The notes beneath the pieces were generated by a model. The model did no database searches and was not told the DNA's origin. It worked only from the letters and a program-made list of their open reading frames with translations. This document shows, piece by piece, positions 53,425 to 64,000 of a DNA stretch of 64,000 nucleotides. Numbering within the stretch: position 1 is the stretch's first letter; every line of letters begins with the position of its first letter. The position numbers were made by a program, and so were the translations under genes. The stretch covers positions 44,062,979 through 44,126,978 of the forward strand of contig OX463780.1 in assembly GCA_949825025.1 (NCBI GenBank), given 5' to 3'. This DNA comes from Siphlonurus alternatus (taxonomy: Eukaryota > Arthropoda > Insecta > Ephemeroptera > Siphlonuridae).

Positions 53425-53640
53425 TCTATTAGAGATCAACGGCCCGTGGTGAATACAATGTATATTGAAGAGAGACAGCCGGAGTATTAGCCGCCACTGA
53501 GAAGCCTGAGGGTCGGCCTCTGCTTGATTAGCATAGCCAGCTGCACCTGCCGCTAATGAAGACGCATTGCGCCCCTCAATGAGGACTGGCCGGCAGCCTC
53601 ATTACTGCCGCTCAATTAACCTCCGCCCCTTCAACTACAC
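53425..53640. promoter_or_regulatory. Enhancer-like island: E-box pair and homeodomain sites
   Basis: Contiguous E-boxes CAGCTGCACCTG (53538-53549) are flanked by GATTAGC (53525-53531) and GCTAATGA (53552-53559), with CTCATTAC and CAATTA (53613-53618) further right. G+C content is high with CpG and sharp edges. No coding frame survives except through the CT array. The motif grammar (bHLH plus homeodomain) fits a neural enhancer; inference. Confidence 0.42.
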
Positions 53641-53650
53641 GCCAAACTGG

Positions 53651-53651
<1 letters not shown>

Positions 53652-53687
<36 letters not shown>

Positions 53688-53757
53688 CACTTTTCTTACA
53701 TGTTCTTCTTTAGTCTCTCTCACGCTGTCTCTCACTCTCTCTCCCTCGTGCCTTGTT

Positions 53758-53835
<78 letters not shown>
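53652..53835. repeat. Compound (CT)n microsatellite
   Basis: CT arrays at 53652-53682 and 53760-53835 separated by imperfect pyrimidine-rich sequence. The Arg-Glu reading frame on the minus strand is an artefact. Confidence 0.96.
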
Positions 53836-53838
<3 letters not shown>

Positions 53839-55239
53839 CTACGCGTGCATGGTGTGACGATTGATTTATAACCAGCCTTTATAATTTGAACGCTATTATA
53901 TCTAAATAATTTACATAATAAGAAATGATCTAGATGATATAATACTTCTTTCAATATTATTATAATATGAAAAAGAAATACCTCATCATTATAGTCTAAC
54001 TTTTGCATATACATGTAAAAATAATTATTATATTTAATTTACGATGAATATAAAAAAATATAATATTAAGATCTATGACAGTAAAAAAATTACTTTACAT
54101 GTTATATTATATGTTAAACAATATAACAGTTAATTTGAAGAATAAAATTAAAAGTGGTAAAAATTATATACTGTCAGTGCAAAGGCTTATCTTTATGAAA
54201 TGTGTACTTTTTTGTGTTTGTAGTTGGTCTTTAATTAACCTACACAAATAAATGTAAATTTAATTATTTTTTAGTATAAAAAAAATGTCATTTTTATTTA
54301 GCATGGGTAATATTTTAAATGTATAAAAACAAAAATTTAAATTTCAATGCAAAATTCTGTTTACTGTGGTTTTCATTAGAATTTTTCTGATTATTTTTTT
54401 ACAACAATTAAGCTCTCTGTCAGCCAACAAACATTTATTTACACGATATTTACTGTCCTTAAGTTTCAAATTTTTAAACAGGGAGATTCATACAACACAT
54501 GATGTTTATGATAACTTGCAACTTATTAGATTTAACATTTTTCCAAATGTTGACTTAAATTTGAATCTTGAAGCCATACCAAGCAAATGAACTCAAAGAC
54601 TGTATAATGGGTAACCAGTTCTTGATATTAATTCAGAAAACTTAAACTTAATCTGCATCTCCCTGTCTCTTGAACTGCAGTAGCGCCATGCAGGATCGAG
54701 TTGGTATAATACTACTGTTCAGAGATATACAATCAGAAATATGTATACTTGAATTTTAAAACATCTTACAAAACCATATTAATAAAAAGAATCATGTATT
54801 TTTTTCTGTTTCCCAGATAGTTCTACAATACTATCAAGTGTCGAACCCCAGCATGTTGTTTTTGCTTCCTTGAATTTTGTGTTCAATATACAAGCTCAAT
54901 ATATAGCAGTTTATACAATACAATTCCATGGCAATAACAATTTCCAAATAATTTATTGTCACATGCATGAATTGATATCTTCAATTACAAAATATATTAC
55001 AAGTCTTTTATAAAATAAATAAAAATGCAATTGAATGAAACAAATCTACAATTTCATACCAAATACAATTTTATTGCGTAAAATATTATGTAAAGAAATA
55101 AAAAATAACATTATATAGTATATATATTTTTTCCCACAATATAAATAGAAGCTAGCCATATTACATAGATTACTGAAAGTATTATCAGTAAATTAAGCTT
55201 CTTTAGTGTATTTTGTATGCGTTAAGGGAGGGTGATATA
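53836..55239. other. AT-rich intergenic DNA
   Basis: No gene; one small complex patch at 54650-54720 (cagtagcgccatgcagg). Confidence 0.55.
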
Positions 55240-55480
55240 ATACAGTAGATCCGTGTAATGCGGCACAGTAGCCGTGCTGGATATTTGTCAAGCCCCGGGG
55301 CGTTGAGAGGGGCTCAGAGATTTACGGGAACTACAAGGGGAGTGTGCAGTTATGAAAACTGAATGCTAGCTTGATCTGTAATTCATATTAGCCACGCTCC
55401 GGCCACGAGTCTCATAGAGATACGAACGCGTGCGAGTGTGTATTTATACAAGGGAGCAAAACAAAATATGTAAGCGCTCC
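55240..55480. promoter_or_regulatory. G+C-elevated island
   Basis: CpG-containing complex sequence (cccggggcgttgagaggg, cacgctccggccacgag) with ctgtaattcatattag ATTA-type sites between two G+C-rich blocks. No coding frame. Candidate enhancer or old element. Confidence 0.33.
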
Positions 55481-56676
55481 ACACCCTCATTCTTATATCG
55501 ATGTTTATGTTATTAAAGATGTATATTTTATATTATAACTATAGTAAATATGACTTTAAGTGCATCATATCTTATTTTTATGTGATAAAATTATAAGATT
55601 TATTAACAACATTTATTTGCAATCAAATTGTAATATAAATTGTGTTTATAGTAATATTTTAAACGTTATATTAGAACACCCAGATAGTTTCTTATATAAA
55701 ATGATCAATTTAATAATGTAATTAAAATTATTAATTATACTTTTAAGTAATTAAATTTATTATAGAAATTATACAATGAGAAATAAAATTAGTTCAATAT
55801 AGCTTTTAAATTAATAACACCATTAATTAATGTAATTTATTATTGAGCTTATAGTAATAAAAAAATAAATAATTTTAAATTACTGTACAGGTAATACTGT
55901 ATGACCACCAGTGGGTGTAGTTACTGCAAATACCGTGCTCAGTAGGCTCTGAAAATCTCTTGTAATCTCAGCAAATTACTATAAATTAAGCCATTGCTTT
56001 AATTTAATACAATTTAACAGCAAAATATTATATACAGGTATATTATGTTATGAAATTGATTAATTTGGTTGACTTAACTCATGTTATTTATCAATATTTT
56101 ATGTTTTAAAAATTTAATATTTAATACAATAATTTTCAGAAAGTGATTTTTATATAAATATAAATAAATAAATTCAGATAAAAAAATTACTGTATGATCG
56201 CTCTATAAGAGAAATAAAGTTAGTCATATCCAGGGTGTCAGTTACTATCAATATTTTTTATATTTATTACATTGCATATAAATTTAATTAAGTTTAAATT
56301 TAAGTTATATATTATAGCATACATATTATATTAATATGCATTTTTGTTTTGACGTGTCTAACCTCCTCATTCAAAGTGCTGCATTTTACATTGTTTAGAT
56401 TTGTATATGTTTGGAAATTATAAGTGAATAAAATTTTTGAATTTAATGAATTTGATTTGTAATAATTTTATAAAATATTTTTATTTGTTCCAAATTTTGT
56501 AATGTATAGTAAGATTCCGTTTGAGAGAAAAATAAAGAAAATTACTACTGAAAAGTGTACTAATAATGCGAGTACTAAAGATCTATAATAGTTTTATCCG
56601 CTAGTTTCAAGCACAACGTTAGACCATTTAAATAAAGGTAATTTTTAACAGTAAAACTATAAGATAATAATGTATA

Positions 56677-56711
<35 letters not shown>

Positions 56712-56751
56712 TATATATTATGAACCGGCCGATAGGATTATGTAATATAAT
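55481..56751. other. AT-rich intergenic DNA
   Basis: No gene; an (AAT)n array at 56680-56710 just before repeat D. Confidence 0.6.
56680..56710. repeat. (AAT)n microsatellite
   Basis: Trinucleotide array inside the presumed upstream part of repeat D copy 2. Confidence 0.93.
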
Positions 56752-56785
56752 CTTGGCTGGACTGTATTGTATAATATTGAAAAAA
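56752..56785. repeat. Dispersed repeat D, copy 2
   Basis: 34 bp identical to 11485-11518, again followed by an A-rich tail. Both copies give the same short minus-strand peptide pattern (NIIQYSPAK), which reflects shared DNA, not a shown protein. Confidence 0.7.
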
Positions 56786-58959
56786 TAAATAATAAAAAAA
56801 AAAAGATAATGAGCCTTACTCACTGACGTCAGAATGGGAAAAAGGATTTTTTATATAATTACAACCCCATGTAGATTTTAAGTAAATTATTTTACTGAAA
56901 TTGGAAGTAAAAATATTATAATAAATACCTAACACTAATTGTAAGAGCCTATTAAGAGAAAGGGCACTCTGTAGAATTTTCAATATACTTGGGATTAAAT
57001 TATGAAACTCATTCTATAAGGTAAGTGCGTTCTATTAAAAATCAAAGGATTTTTCTGTTTATTTCAGCATGCATGCTCTCCAGGTTGCGTTGATTCAGGA
57101 GCGCTCTAATATCTGAACGAATTGAAAGAACATAATCATATGCCCGCTTAATGAATTTTTCTTCTTTCTTATTTAATTTATTTTCTCATCTTTTAATATA
57201 TTACAATATATCAAACGTGCAGTTGGAAGATAAAAACAGTAGTCTTTAAAAATATGCAAAATCAATATGAATGAGATACAATCTTTATGAAAAAAATTGC
57301 AATAACTTACTTTCAATGAATAAATAATTACAATAAGACCTTTCGTAAATCAAATAAATACATTAGAATATATTTTATATCCCCCCTCCAAATGTGTAAA
57401 AATGATAATTAAACATGTGTCAACACCCATTTATATTATATATATTATATAGGGGACATATCAAATTACATTGATAATACGCTCTCTGTTAGTTATTATC
57501 TTAAAATTACTATCTCTTAGATAGAAAAATAAAATTGAACATTTCATCCTAAGTCATCATGATGATAAAAGCTCAGGTTTTGCTTTCATTTCCAGTCATT
57601 TCCGGCCACTCAAGCCACCAGTTAGAAAAAAAAAAGGGGGTGAAATGATGATGGATCTAAAAGGTGTAGAATTTCCTCCCCTTGACTAATGGCAATTGCC
57701 AATACTATAACATTGTATTACTGTTGACTCGTTATAGTAGTTTTGTGGTAAAAATATATAGGTGGTGGTGAATTCTATACCCTCCTCCTTCTCCGCAGCT
57801 TGTCTGTCACTTCAATGGCTCTTACAACAATCATCCCTCTCAATGTGTACCCTCTTGAATGCAACAACATCCTTCTATATACCATCCCTTAATAATAGTT
57901 AGAGACACGTGGCTTTTGGAATTACCTGCAAAAAAAATATATATATAGAAGAAATCATCACCTTCAAAATAAAAGTATTTACGTCATTTTTCATTCTTTA
58001 CAAAAGAATAAGATTTTTAATGTACAGGAAATATCATAACCAAAACTAATTTACTATAACATTAAATGTAATATATTTTTTTATTATTGTTGTTTTGGAG
58101 CATTAAATTTATAGAAAACTGTGAATAAAAATTTGATTTATATTTTAATTTTTAATTTAAAAAAATTGTCGCTCTACTTAAATTTTTCTTTTTTTTTTAT
58201 GCAAACAGTTGGATCTAAATCGTGTAATGTAAAAATAATTCAATGTACTGTTGTTTTAGTTTTTTAACATCCTAGTCAAGTTTAAATGGTCTAGAGTTTT
58301 TTTGATATAATATATATGATGGTGGATTTTAACTACCTAAAATTAAGTAACATAAGAATTTGATTTCAACGAACAAAAGGTGCTTAACTTCAGGTATGAT
58401 TTTATTGTGAACACTTTGTTTGTGCGTATTTACAATTCGTCACAGAATTAAATCATACACAAAAGGTGATAATACATATATCAATTGGTTGGTATTTTGG
58501 GGCAATTGACACATTTTGGTCATGTATGCCCCCGATGATAAATATCAATATGGTAGCGGAAAAAGGTTATAAGTCCATTGGTAGATTATAAAATTGTATG
58601 CATCATGAAAAACTTCAACTCAAGTACAATTGTTTTCGAATACTCAGTGAAATATTTTACGAATGAACTTAGGTTTTTAGGCTTTGTTTACACTACCAAG
58701 TTTATGTGATGATTATTGTATTGAAATTTAAGTAATCTAAAATGCTTAACTACAATTACTAAATAATTTTAATTTTTAATTGTTTAAAAACTATATTATA
58801 TATTAATAAAAAATATTAAACCAGTATATAAAATTATATAATATTATAATATATTATATTTTAAAACATCATGTAAATTTTTTTGCATAATATGAATAAT
58901 ATTCTTTTCATATATTATATTATTTTTGTCGGCATTTTTATTATATATAAAAGGAAAGG
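56786..58959. other. AT-rich intergenic DNA
   Basis: No supported gene. A small patch near 57055-57115 and a gtcatttccggccactcaag patch near 57595 are less AT-rich. Confidence 0.55.
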
Positions 58960-59120
58960 AAATGCGTGCCGCGGGTCGCGTATAATTAATCAGAGAACAC
59001 ACAAACACTTGTACATCTCGTTCTATGGAGTTGACCTCGATGCTTTGGTGACCTATGACCTCAAGATAACTGAAGAGGGAGGCAGAATCTTTACAAGTAG
59101 CAGCTGCGAGTACATGCATA
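58960..59120. promoter_or_regulatory. Island with nuclear-receptor DR1 and extra half-site
   Basis: A complex segment starting gcgtgccgcgggtcgcg. TGACCT at 59032-59037, then TGACCT-A-TGACCT at 59049-59061 (next entry). A 111-codon frame crosses it but is AT-rich noise on both sides. Candidate regulatory element. Confidence 0.38.
59049..59061 (-). promoter_or_regulatory. Perfect DR1 element
   Basis: TGACCTATGACCT, on the minus strand AGGTCATAGGTCA: two perfect half-sites separated by 1 bp. DR1 is the preferred site of HNF4, RXR/USP and COUP-TF/Svp type receptors. Compare the DR1/IR1 at 6822-6841. Confidence 0.45.
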
Positions 59121-60427
59121 ACCAAGTTAAAAAAAAAAAAAAAACGAAGAACACTGAGCCTATTTTCAAAACCTCAAAGTTAAAAAGCCGACTACTCATA
59201 ATATACATAAAAAAATGACATGTATAGATAAAGAGAGCATATAATTCTGACCTAATGAGTATACTACATGGAAAAGATGATAAAATAATGAAACATTATT
59301 TTATTTTTTTTTAATGTCTTATATTAATAAAAAATTGTTTATAAAAAAAACAAATGTTAGTTCTATTGATAATATTTTTATCTATTCAATAATTATGTTT
59401 TAAAAATTTTGACGTCAATTTAATTATAATTAATATTTTAATAAAATATAAATTAATTTAATTTTTAATTTATTTTTGTATAATAATAATTTGAGTAGGT
59501 TTAATACAAATTTATTCAATAATTCATTTTTATTAAAAATCTAGGACAATAAATAAAGATTTATTTTAACTCTATATTGAATAATGATCCCTTTTGTTCT
59601 ACTTTTATAATAATAAAAATTTATATAAAATATAAAGGAAGCCTGCCAAAAAAATAATATTATAATATAGAAACCTAGAAATATTCAGTTATATATGCAT
59701 TGATATATTTTGTATATCTTTATATAAATAAAATTTCTGTGGCTGCATCAAAAAGATGAAAAAAATAAAATAGGCATATAAGAGAAACATATATTTGATA
59801 GACACTTTTCATATCAGGGGAATGATATCATAACGCGATGTTCTGCTGACAGTCAAAATGTTTATCCAACAAAAATATCCCTCCTTTTTTTTTTTCTCTA
59901 TGCTGCTGATACTATTTTATTTTTCTCCCCCAAAATTCAATATGCACACGTATCAAAAACCCATTTTTTGTTCCAGAGAGGGTGTTACAGTTGGATTGTG
60001 TATTTGCTGATATAACAATGACACGTGACTATTTTCTATTTTTTTTTAAAACGTTAGGGTGTAACCTTTTTTTATTTATAGAACTTTGACTTAAATTTGA
60101 CGTATGATAAATGATTCTGTTATGGTTAAAAACAATAGAGAAACCATGTTGAATCAATTTAAAGTAATCTAATTAGTCACACAAATGGTGTTCTATATGT
60201 ATTTTGGTTTAGGGTGGTCTATATTATATGCATGGGATAAGGTTTATGATTAGTCTAGCTTCATTTCAATTGAATAGAAAAATTATATGGATATTATAAG
60301 AAAATATTTTCCCAGGCTATATTTGTGTACATTTAGCTCAATTATTTTATAAGCTGAAATTGTTATTATGAAATATAGATCTTTTAATTTATTATAAATT
60401 GTTTTATTGAATAATTTTTATACTATT
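59121..60427. other. AT-rich intergenic DNA
   Basis: No gene. A third GACACGTGACT occurs at 60020-60030. Confidence 0.6.
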
Positions 60428-60428
60428 T

Positions 60429-60460
<32 letters not shown>

Positions 60461-60465
60461 TAAAT
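60428..60465. repeat. (AAT)n microsatellite
   Basis: AAT array directly preceding the G+C-rich retroelement fragment; it may be the insertion target. Confidence 0.93.
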
Positions 60466-60927
60466 GGCATCCGGCCATGGCTTGAGCGTAGGCTCTTGTC
60501 CTGGCTCGCGGTACGCGTCCCCCCGCGCCCAGGAAGGACATGCGGGTTGGAGGTTGCCTTGCGAGTGTGACCTCTGGCCCGTAGCCTGTGGTTCTTGAAC
60601 CACAGGGCGGCCAGGGCATTGGTTTGGGAGGCCCAAGATGCATCCCCACCTCTAAGTGCCCTGGTTAAAGGCATCCAGCACCCCGAGTGCTCGCGGAAAT
60701 GTGTCCCACCGCGCCTAGGAGAGGACCTGCCCGAAAGGCTGTGTGATGGGCTATTTGCGGGTGGACCCGGTAAGCCCTCATTGCCCGCAGCTGAGTAGGA
60801 GACGCTGGATCGTAACATCCCCAACAGGATCAGCGGGCGCCTTCACCTTGGCCCAATTGGGCCCGGTGCTGGCGCTAAACCACCCCAACTTGGTTGGGAG
60901 TTAAAAACAACAACAAATAATAATAAG
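60466..60927 (+). mobile_element. G+C-rich retroelement 3' fragment
   Basis: About 435 bp of roughly 60% G+C in a very AT-rich setting, with knife-edge borders. The right end has a palindrome GGCCCAATTGGGCC (60850-60863) and a hairpin CCCAAC-TTG-GTTGGG (60884-60898), then an A-rich tail of AAC and AAT units. A stem-loop plus simple-repeat tail is typical of non-LTR 3' ends. It sits between AAT repeats. Frames on both strands are short and unrecognised. 5'-truncated LINE or SINE; the family is not identified. Confidence 0.6.
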
Positions 60928-61075
60928 TACTTTGTATATTAAACTTGTTTTAACAATAAAAATCTAATTACTTACTTAATTTTTTACCTTATTATTATTA
61001 AACCCATGCATGCGAATATAAAATTTAAAACATTTGTACACTTATATAACGTAAGAATTGTCTTTTGCAGAAAAA
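60928..61075. other. AT-rich spacer
   Basis: Nothing seen. Confidence 0.6.
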
Positions 61076-61190
61076 ATCACTACTATATACGTTTACATGA
61101 CGGTGTTTAATGCGTATTCGTTGACGACGGATAATGTTATTCTTATGAGGCGTCGTCAACGGATGCGCACCTTCATGTAAACGTGGTGAT
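61076..61190. mobile_element. Small palindromic element family C, intact copy
   Basis: atcac...acgtttacatgacggtg on the left mirrors caccttcatgtaaacgtggt...gat on the right. The centre is gttgacgacg, a ggataatgttattcttatg loop, then cgtcgtcaac. 115 bp. A degraded second copy lies at 11536-11625. Confidence 0.8.
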
Positions 61191-61599
61191 CTGACTGTCA
61201 TATGAGACGTTAACTAATATTTAAATTACCGTTTTTATTGAATCTGAATAAAAGAAAGAAAAATTAATTGAGGAATATGGTACACCAATGATAACTAAAG
61301 TTCATTAAAAAGTGAAAAAATACCATGATATAACTAAATGCTGATGGGAGGAATACTTTTAATTCAACAATTGAGTTAACAATACAGTATTGATATAATA
61401 ATAAAATATAATATCTATAATATATAACAAAATGGTAATTTCCTGTCAGTAACGCGCATAATTTCTTACTATAACAATTTAACGCTAACTCAAAATAATA
61501 TTAAATGTTAACCAATTTAATCTTATTGTTTCCAATTTTCACTTCTCCCCTTCTTTTTATATATATATTTCCATATAGTAGTAAGTTTTAACTTTATTT
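61191..61599. other. AT-rich intergenic DNA
   Basis: Nothing supportable. Confidence 0.6.
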
Positions 61600-61805
61600 T
61601 TTGATGTTAAGTGAGAAAGAGGAACAAATTGCGCATCATCAACATCTATAGCTCCTGCACGCGGCGGACGGGGATAAAATCGTCACGGTTTCCCATAGAA
61701 ATCCCTTATAATACCGCCGTCTGCTGCAGTAGTATTTGCCATTACGTTTCCTCTTGCATTGCAGCTTCATCCCTCGACTTTGCAACTTTACAAAGAAATT
61801 GAATA
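61600..61805. promoter_or_regulatory. G+C-elevated island nearest to unc-4
   Basis: Complex CpG-containing sequence (cacgcggcggacggggata, accgccgtctgctgcag) about 1.4 kb downstream of the Unc-4 stop codon. It includes a CArG-like ccatagaaat. The 63-codon frame is not protein-like. Its position makes it a good candidate proximal 3' enhancer. Confidence 0.33.
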
Positions 61806-62942
61806 TAAAGGTAACATCATTTTATAATAATAAATAATAAATTTTATATTAAGGAATATAAAATTATAAAATTTTCATAATAACTGTATTTCAATTTACT
61901 ATCTATGAAATAAATTACATTCAAAGTTTTTTTATGATATGATTATAATTTGCATCCAATTTTATTTGCTTTGGATTTTGTGTTGGATAACCCCCTTGCT
62001 CTTTTTTTTTTTTCTCTCAACCCCCTAGTTGTTATACTGTTGTATCTGTAGTATTATCGCCCACTTCCCCCTCCCCTTTTACCACCCTCTCTCTCTATAT
62101 ATATAGCACCCTTCCCATATGCACGTAGTTATAGTATTAGCATGAAAGGGAAAAAAAGTTGCCACCAAACTACCACCATACAACGTTTTATTATTTCCAT
62201 CCCTTAATTTTCATACTAATTTAAATATACAATTATACTGTATATATAATATAAATGTAAAGAAAAAAAAATAATAATAGTATATATAACAAGAAAATAA
62301 AATTATAAGATTTAAGTTTTATTATTTTTTTTATCTTGATATGACTAACAATCAGGTATATAATATTTTTTTTACATACAATTTTAACTTAAATTTATTT
62401 ACATTATACAATAATGATATTAAAAATTCTAGATTTGTATTTTTTTAACATAGTTTTAAAATGACAGTTATTATCAAATTATATTTATGACATAGCGATG
62501 AATTTTATTATTTTAAGTCATACATTTTAATGTAAAATAAATTAAATTATAGTTAACATATAGAGATTTAAATCTTTTATCACAAAACATTAAGAAATTT
62601 AATACTTTATAATATAGCAATCAATATATTCTTCTAAATAATGTCTAAATATTTATACAAAAATTGGTTAAACTATGAAGCTATTAAGTGAATTAGAAAA
62701 TAAAAAGAAGGAATGCTCCAACCACTAATTTTACCGTCAGGTACCTCAATTAATTAAGGGATAATTGCTGGACAAAAGGTCTGCCTAATGTAAAAATATG
62801 GTTGACAGAATTTTAAACAAGTTGTTTTGAATTTAGAAGGAAACAAATTTCTAACCATAATAACAAATTTATGGAATTTATTATTTTAAATGTTCTCAGA
62901 AGCCTTTTTCATGAAAATTAATGTATTGAAACAAAATAAAAT
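61806..62942. other. AT-rich DNA downstream of unc-4
   Basis: No gene or element recognised. Confidence 0.6.
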
Positions 62943-62948
62943 TTTATT
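62943..62948 (-). terminator. Candidate polyadenylation signal of unc-4
   Basis: The first AATAAA on the minus strand after the Unc-4 stop, about 283 nt downstream. AT-rich DNA gives such hexamers by chance, so the true cleavage site may be elsewhere. Confidence 0.3.
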
Positions 62949-63230
62949 ATTAAAATTTATATGCAGGATAAATCTATATAAATATAGCTAGGTAATTTTA
63001 AAAATTATACAACTTAAATTTTACTAAATTGAGAGACGCATAATTTTAAACTGTATAATTAAAGTTTTAAAAAACGGTCTATATATCTGGTCCCATTTGT
63101 TAATAATAATAATAATTATATATGGCTCAAATTTCTACAAATTAATACAATAAAAATTAAACCATATAAGAAGTAGCTTCATGTCTATATTTTAGATACA
63201 GTTTGAAATCGAGCTGATGAATTTACGTGA

Positions 63231-63722
63231 CTAAGACTCTCCCTTGGCGGAGTCTTCAGAGTCCCTCCTCTGTTTGTCCACACACAACAAGTTCTCGATG
63301 GTGAACGGGGTGACCTTTCTCATGACCACCGGTGGACTCGTGGACTTGGCCGAGACACTGAGGTCGGTGGCGTGAGACGAGGGGCTCGGGGGAGGGCTAC
63401 GACTATGTTCGGACATCGAGAGCTCCGGACTATGCCATCCGGGGGGGCTGCTTCCCAGTTTACGTCGCTGTTGTGCCTCCCAGTCGCGTCTCAGCGCCGT
63501 CACCTCCACGTGAATTCCCTTTAGTGACAGTTTCTTCTGTTGTTTCTCAAGAGCCTTCAGGAGTTTCTTCTCTCTACGGTCGATCTCCTTACGTTGAAGT
63601 TCTTCTTCAGATATTGGTTCTCCACTGCAAGTCTGCGGGTGTGCGTTGTGTGCAGGTCGGCCGGGACCTTTCTTTGTGTGATCCTTCTTACGCCATTTTG
63701 CACGACGATTCTGGTACCAAAC
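63231..63722 (-). CDS. unc-4: Unc-4/UNCX-type homeobox protein, 3' terminal coding exon
   Basis: A partial CDS of 163 codons ending in TAG (63231-63233). It opens with VWYQNRRAKWRKK, homeodomain residues 47-59 (helix 3) with Gln at position 50 as in paired-like factors. Then comes KKGPGRPAHNAHPQTCSGEP (about residues 17-36 of the exon), the signature that follows the homeodomain in Unc-4/UNCX. A charged helical region (about 38-88), Ser/Pro-rich segments and TPFTIENLL (138-146), an eh1-like Groucho/TLE-binding motif, complete it. Unc-4 proteins are nuclear repressors that specify neuron subtypes. The exon start is set by the acceptor ttcacag|GTTTGG, giving the known paired-class intron between homeodomain residues 46 and 47. 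Residue 49 is Tyr, normally Phe. The rest of the gene lies beyond 64000. Confidence 0.93.
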   Translation of the reverse strand, partial: VWYQNRRAKWRKKDHTKKGPGRPAHNAHPQTCSGEPISEEELQRKEIDRREKKLLKALEKQQKKLSLKGIHVEVTALRRDWEAQQRRKLGSSPPGWHSPELSMSEHSRSPPPSPSSHATDLSVSAKSTSPPVVMRKVTPFTIENLLCVDKQRRDSEDSAKGES

Positions 63723-64000
63723 CTGTGAAAAAGACACGGACAAAAACATTAGCCTCTTTTTTTTTCTTTTACATGCATGCACGTTCTATAATATTATATA
63801 TATATACTTTGATGAAATTGCTTTTTCATTTATTTTACCCTAGATCCATCAACTTTTTTTTTTGCAAGAGAAAAGCTGTAAAGTACCTTCGTTTTTACTA
63901 ATAAAATTATAATATATATACTATTTATTGATGATGAAAAAACAGCAAAGCTAAAATTTAGCCAGTATACAGTGGTTCTAAAATTATATAGATGTGTTTC
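63723..64000 (-). other. unc-4: unc-4 intron (3' part)
   Basis: Intron ending with a pyrimidine-rich tgtctttttcacag acceptor and a CTAAT branch-point-like motif (63748-63752) about 25 nt upstream of the splice site. The intron continues past the window. Frames reading through it are not coding. Confidence 0.8.

Noticed and set aside
60404..60824. Overlapping minus-strand frames up to 133 codons in the G+C-rich block
   Set aside because: They arise because G+C-rich DNA has few stops; no reverse transcriptase or other motif is visible and codons run into the AAT repeat.
63473..63901. 142-codon plus-strand frame over the unc-4 exon
   Set aside because: Antisense shadow; the minus strand has homeodomain residues and correct splice signals.

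Overview
The window looks like a bilaterian invertebrate nuclear genome. It is strongly A+T-rich (clearly above 65% by eye), almost gene-free, and crowded with CT/GA, AT, AAT and TTTA microsatellites, palindromic MITE-like elements and a non-LTR retrotransposon. One host gene is recognisable: the 3' terminal coding exon of an Unc-4/UNCX paired-like homeobox gene at the right edge (minus strand, 63231-63722). Its upstream exons lie beyond base 64000, so about 63 kb of this window is the region downstream (3') of that gene. The sequence does not decide between arthropod and spiralian; ecdysone-receptor-like motifs lean arthropod, but weakly.

Layout. 1-11,000: AT-rich DNA with a long CT repeat, islands of higher G+C (3.3, 5.7, 6.9 and 7.7 kb), a large imperfect inverted repeat (8.6-9.1 kb) and a tRNA-like fossil (9.9 kb). 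11-30 kb: several copies of one palindromic repeat family (11.0, 20.0, 23.9, 24.3, 27.8 kb; another at 3.6 kb), a hAT-like short element (18.2 kb), a long TTTA array (20.7 kb), two unrelated MITEs (29.5 and 29.8 kb) and more G+C islands. 30-42 kb: very AT-rich, with a purine-rich block and RFX X-box-like motifs near 36.3 kb and a G+C-rich element with overlapping FTZ-F1/CRE motifs at 38.1-38.4 kb. 42.8-45.0 kb: a 5'-truncated LINE (minus strand) with an uninterrupted reverse transcriptase reading frame. 46-60 kb: CT/GA arrays, an 845-bp element with CACTG termini that contains a 5S-rRNA-like segment, another MITE at 51.7 kb and more islands. 60.4-60.9 kb: a strongly G+C-rich retroelement 3' end. 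61-64 kb: a small palindromic element, a last island and the Unc-4 exon.

Interpretation. Apart from the Unc-4 exon and the LINE, none of the many short open frames is convincing; most read through microsatellites or AT-rich noise. The most interesting pattern is about 25 non-repetitive G+C-elevated islands of 100-500 bp scattered through the desert. Several carry dense transcription-factor-like motifs (nuclear receptor DR1/IR1, POU octamer, Grainyhead, E-box plus homeodomain, RFX, TCF/GATA). They are candidate long-range enhancers of Unc-4 or of a neighbour outside the window. This is inference: it needs cross-species alignment or chromatin data. The second pattern is the modular foldback family, whose copies share inner arms but can differ in termini and centre.
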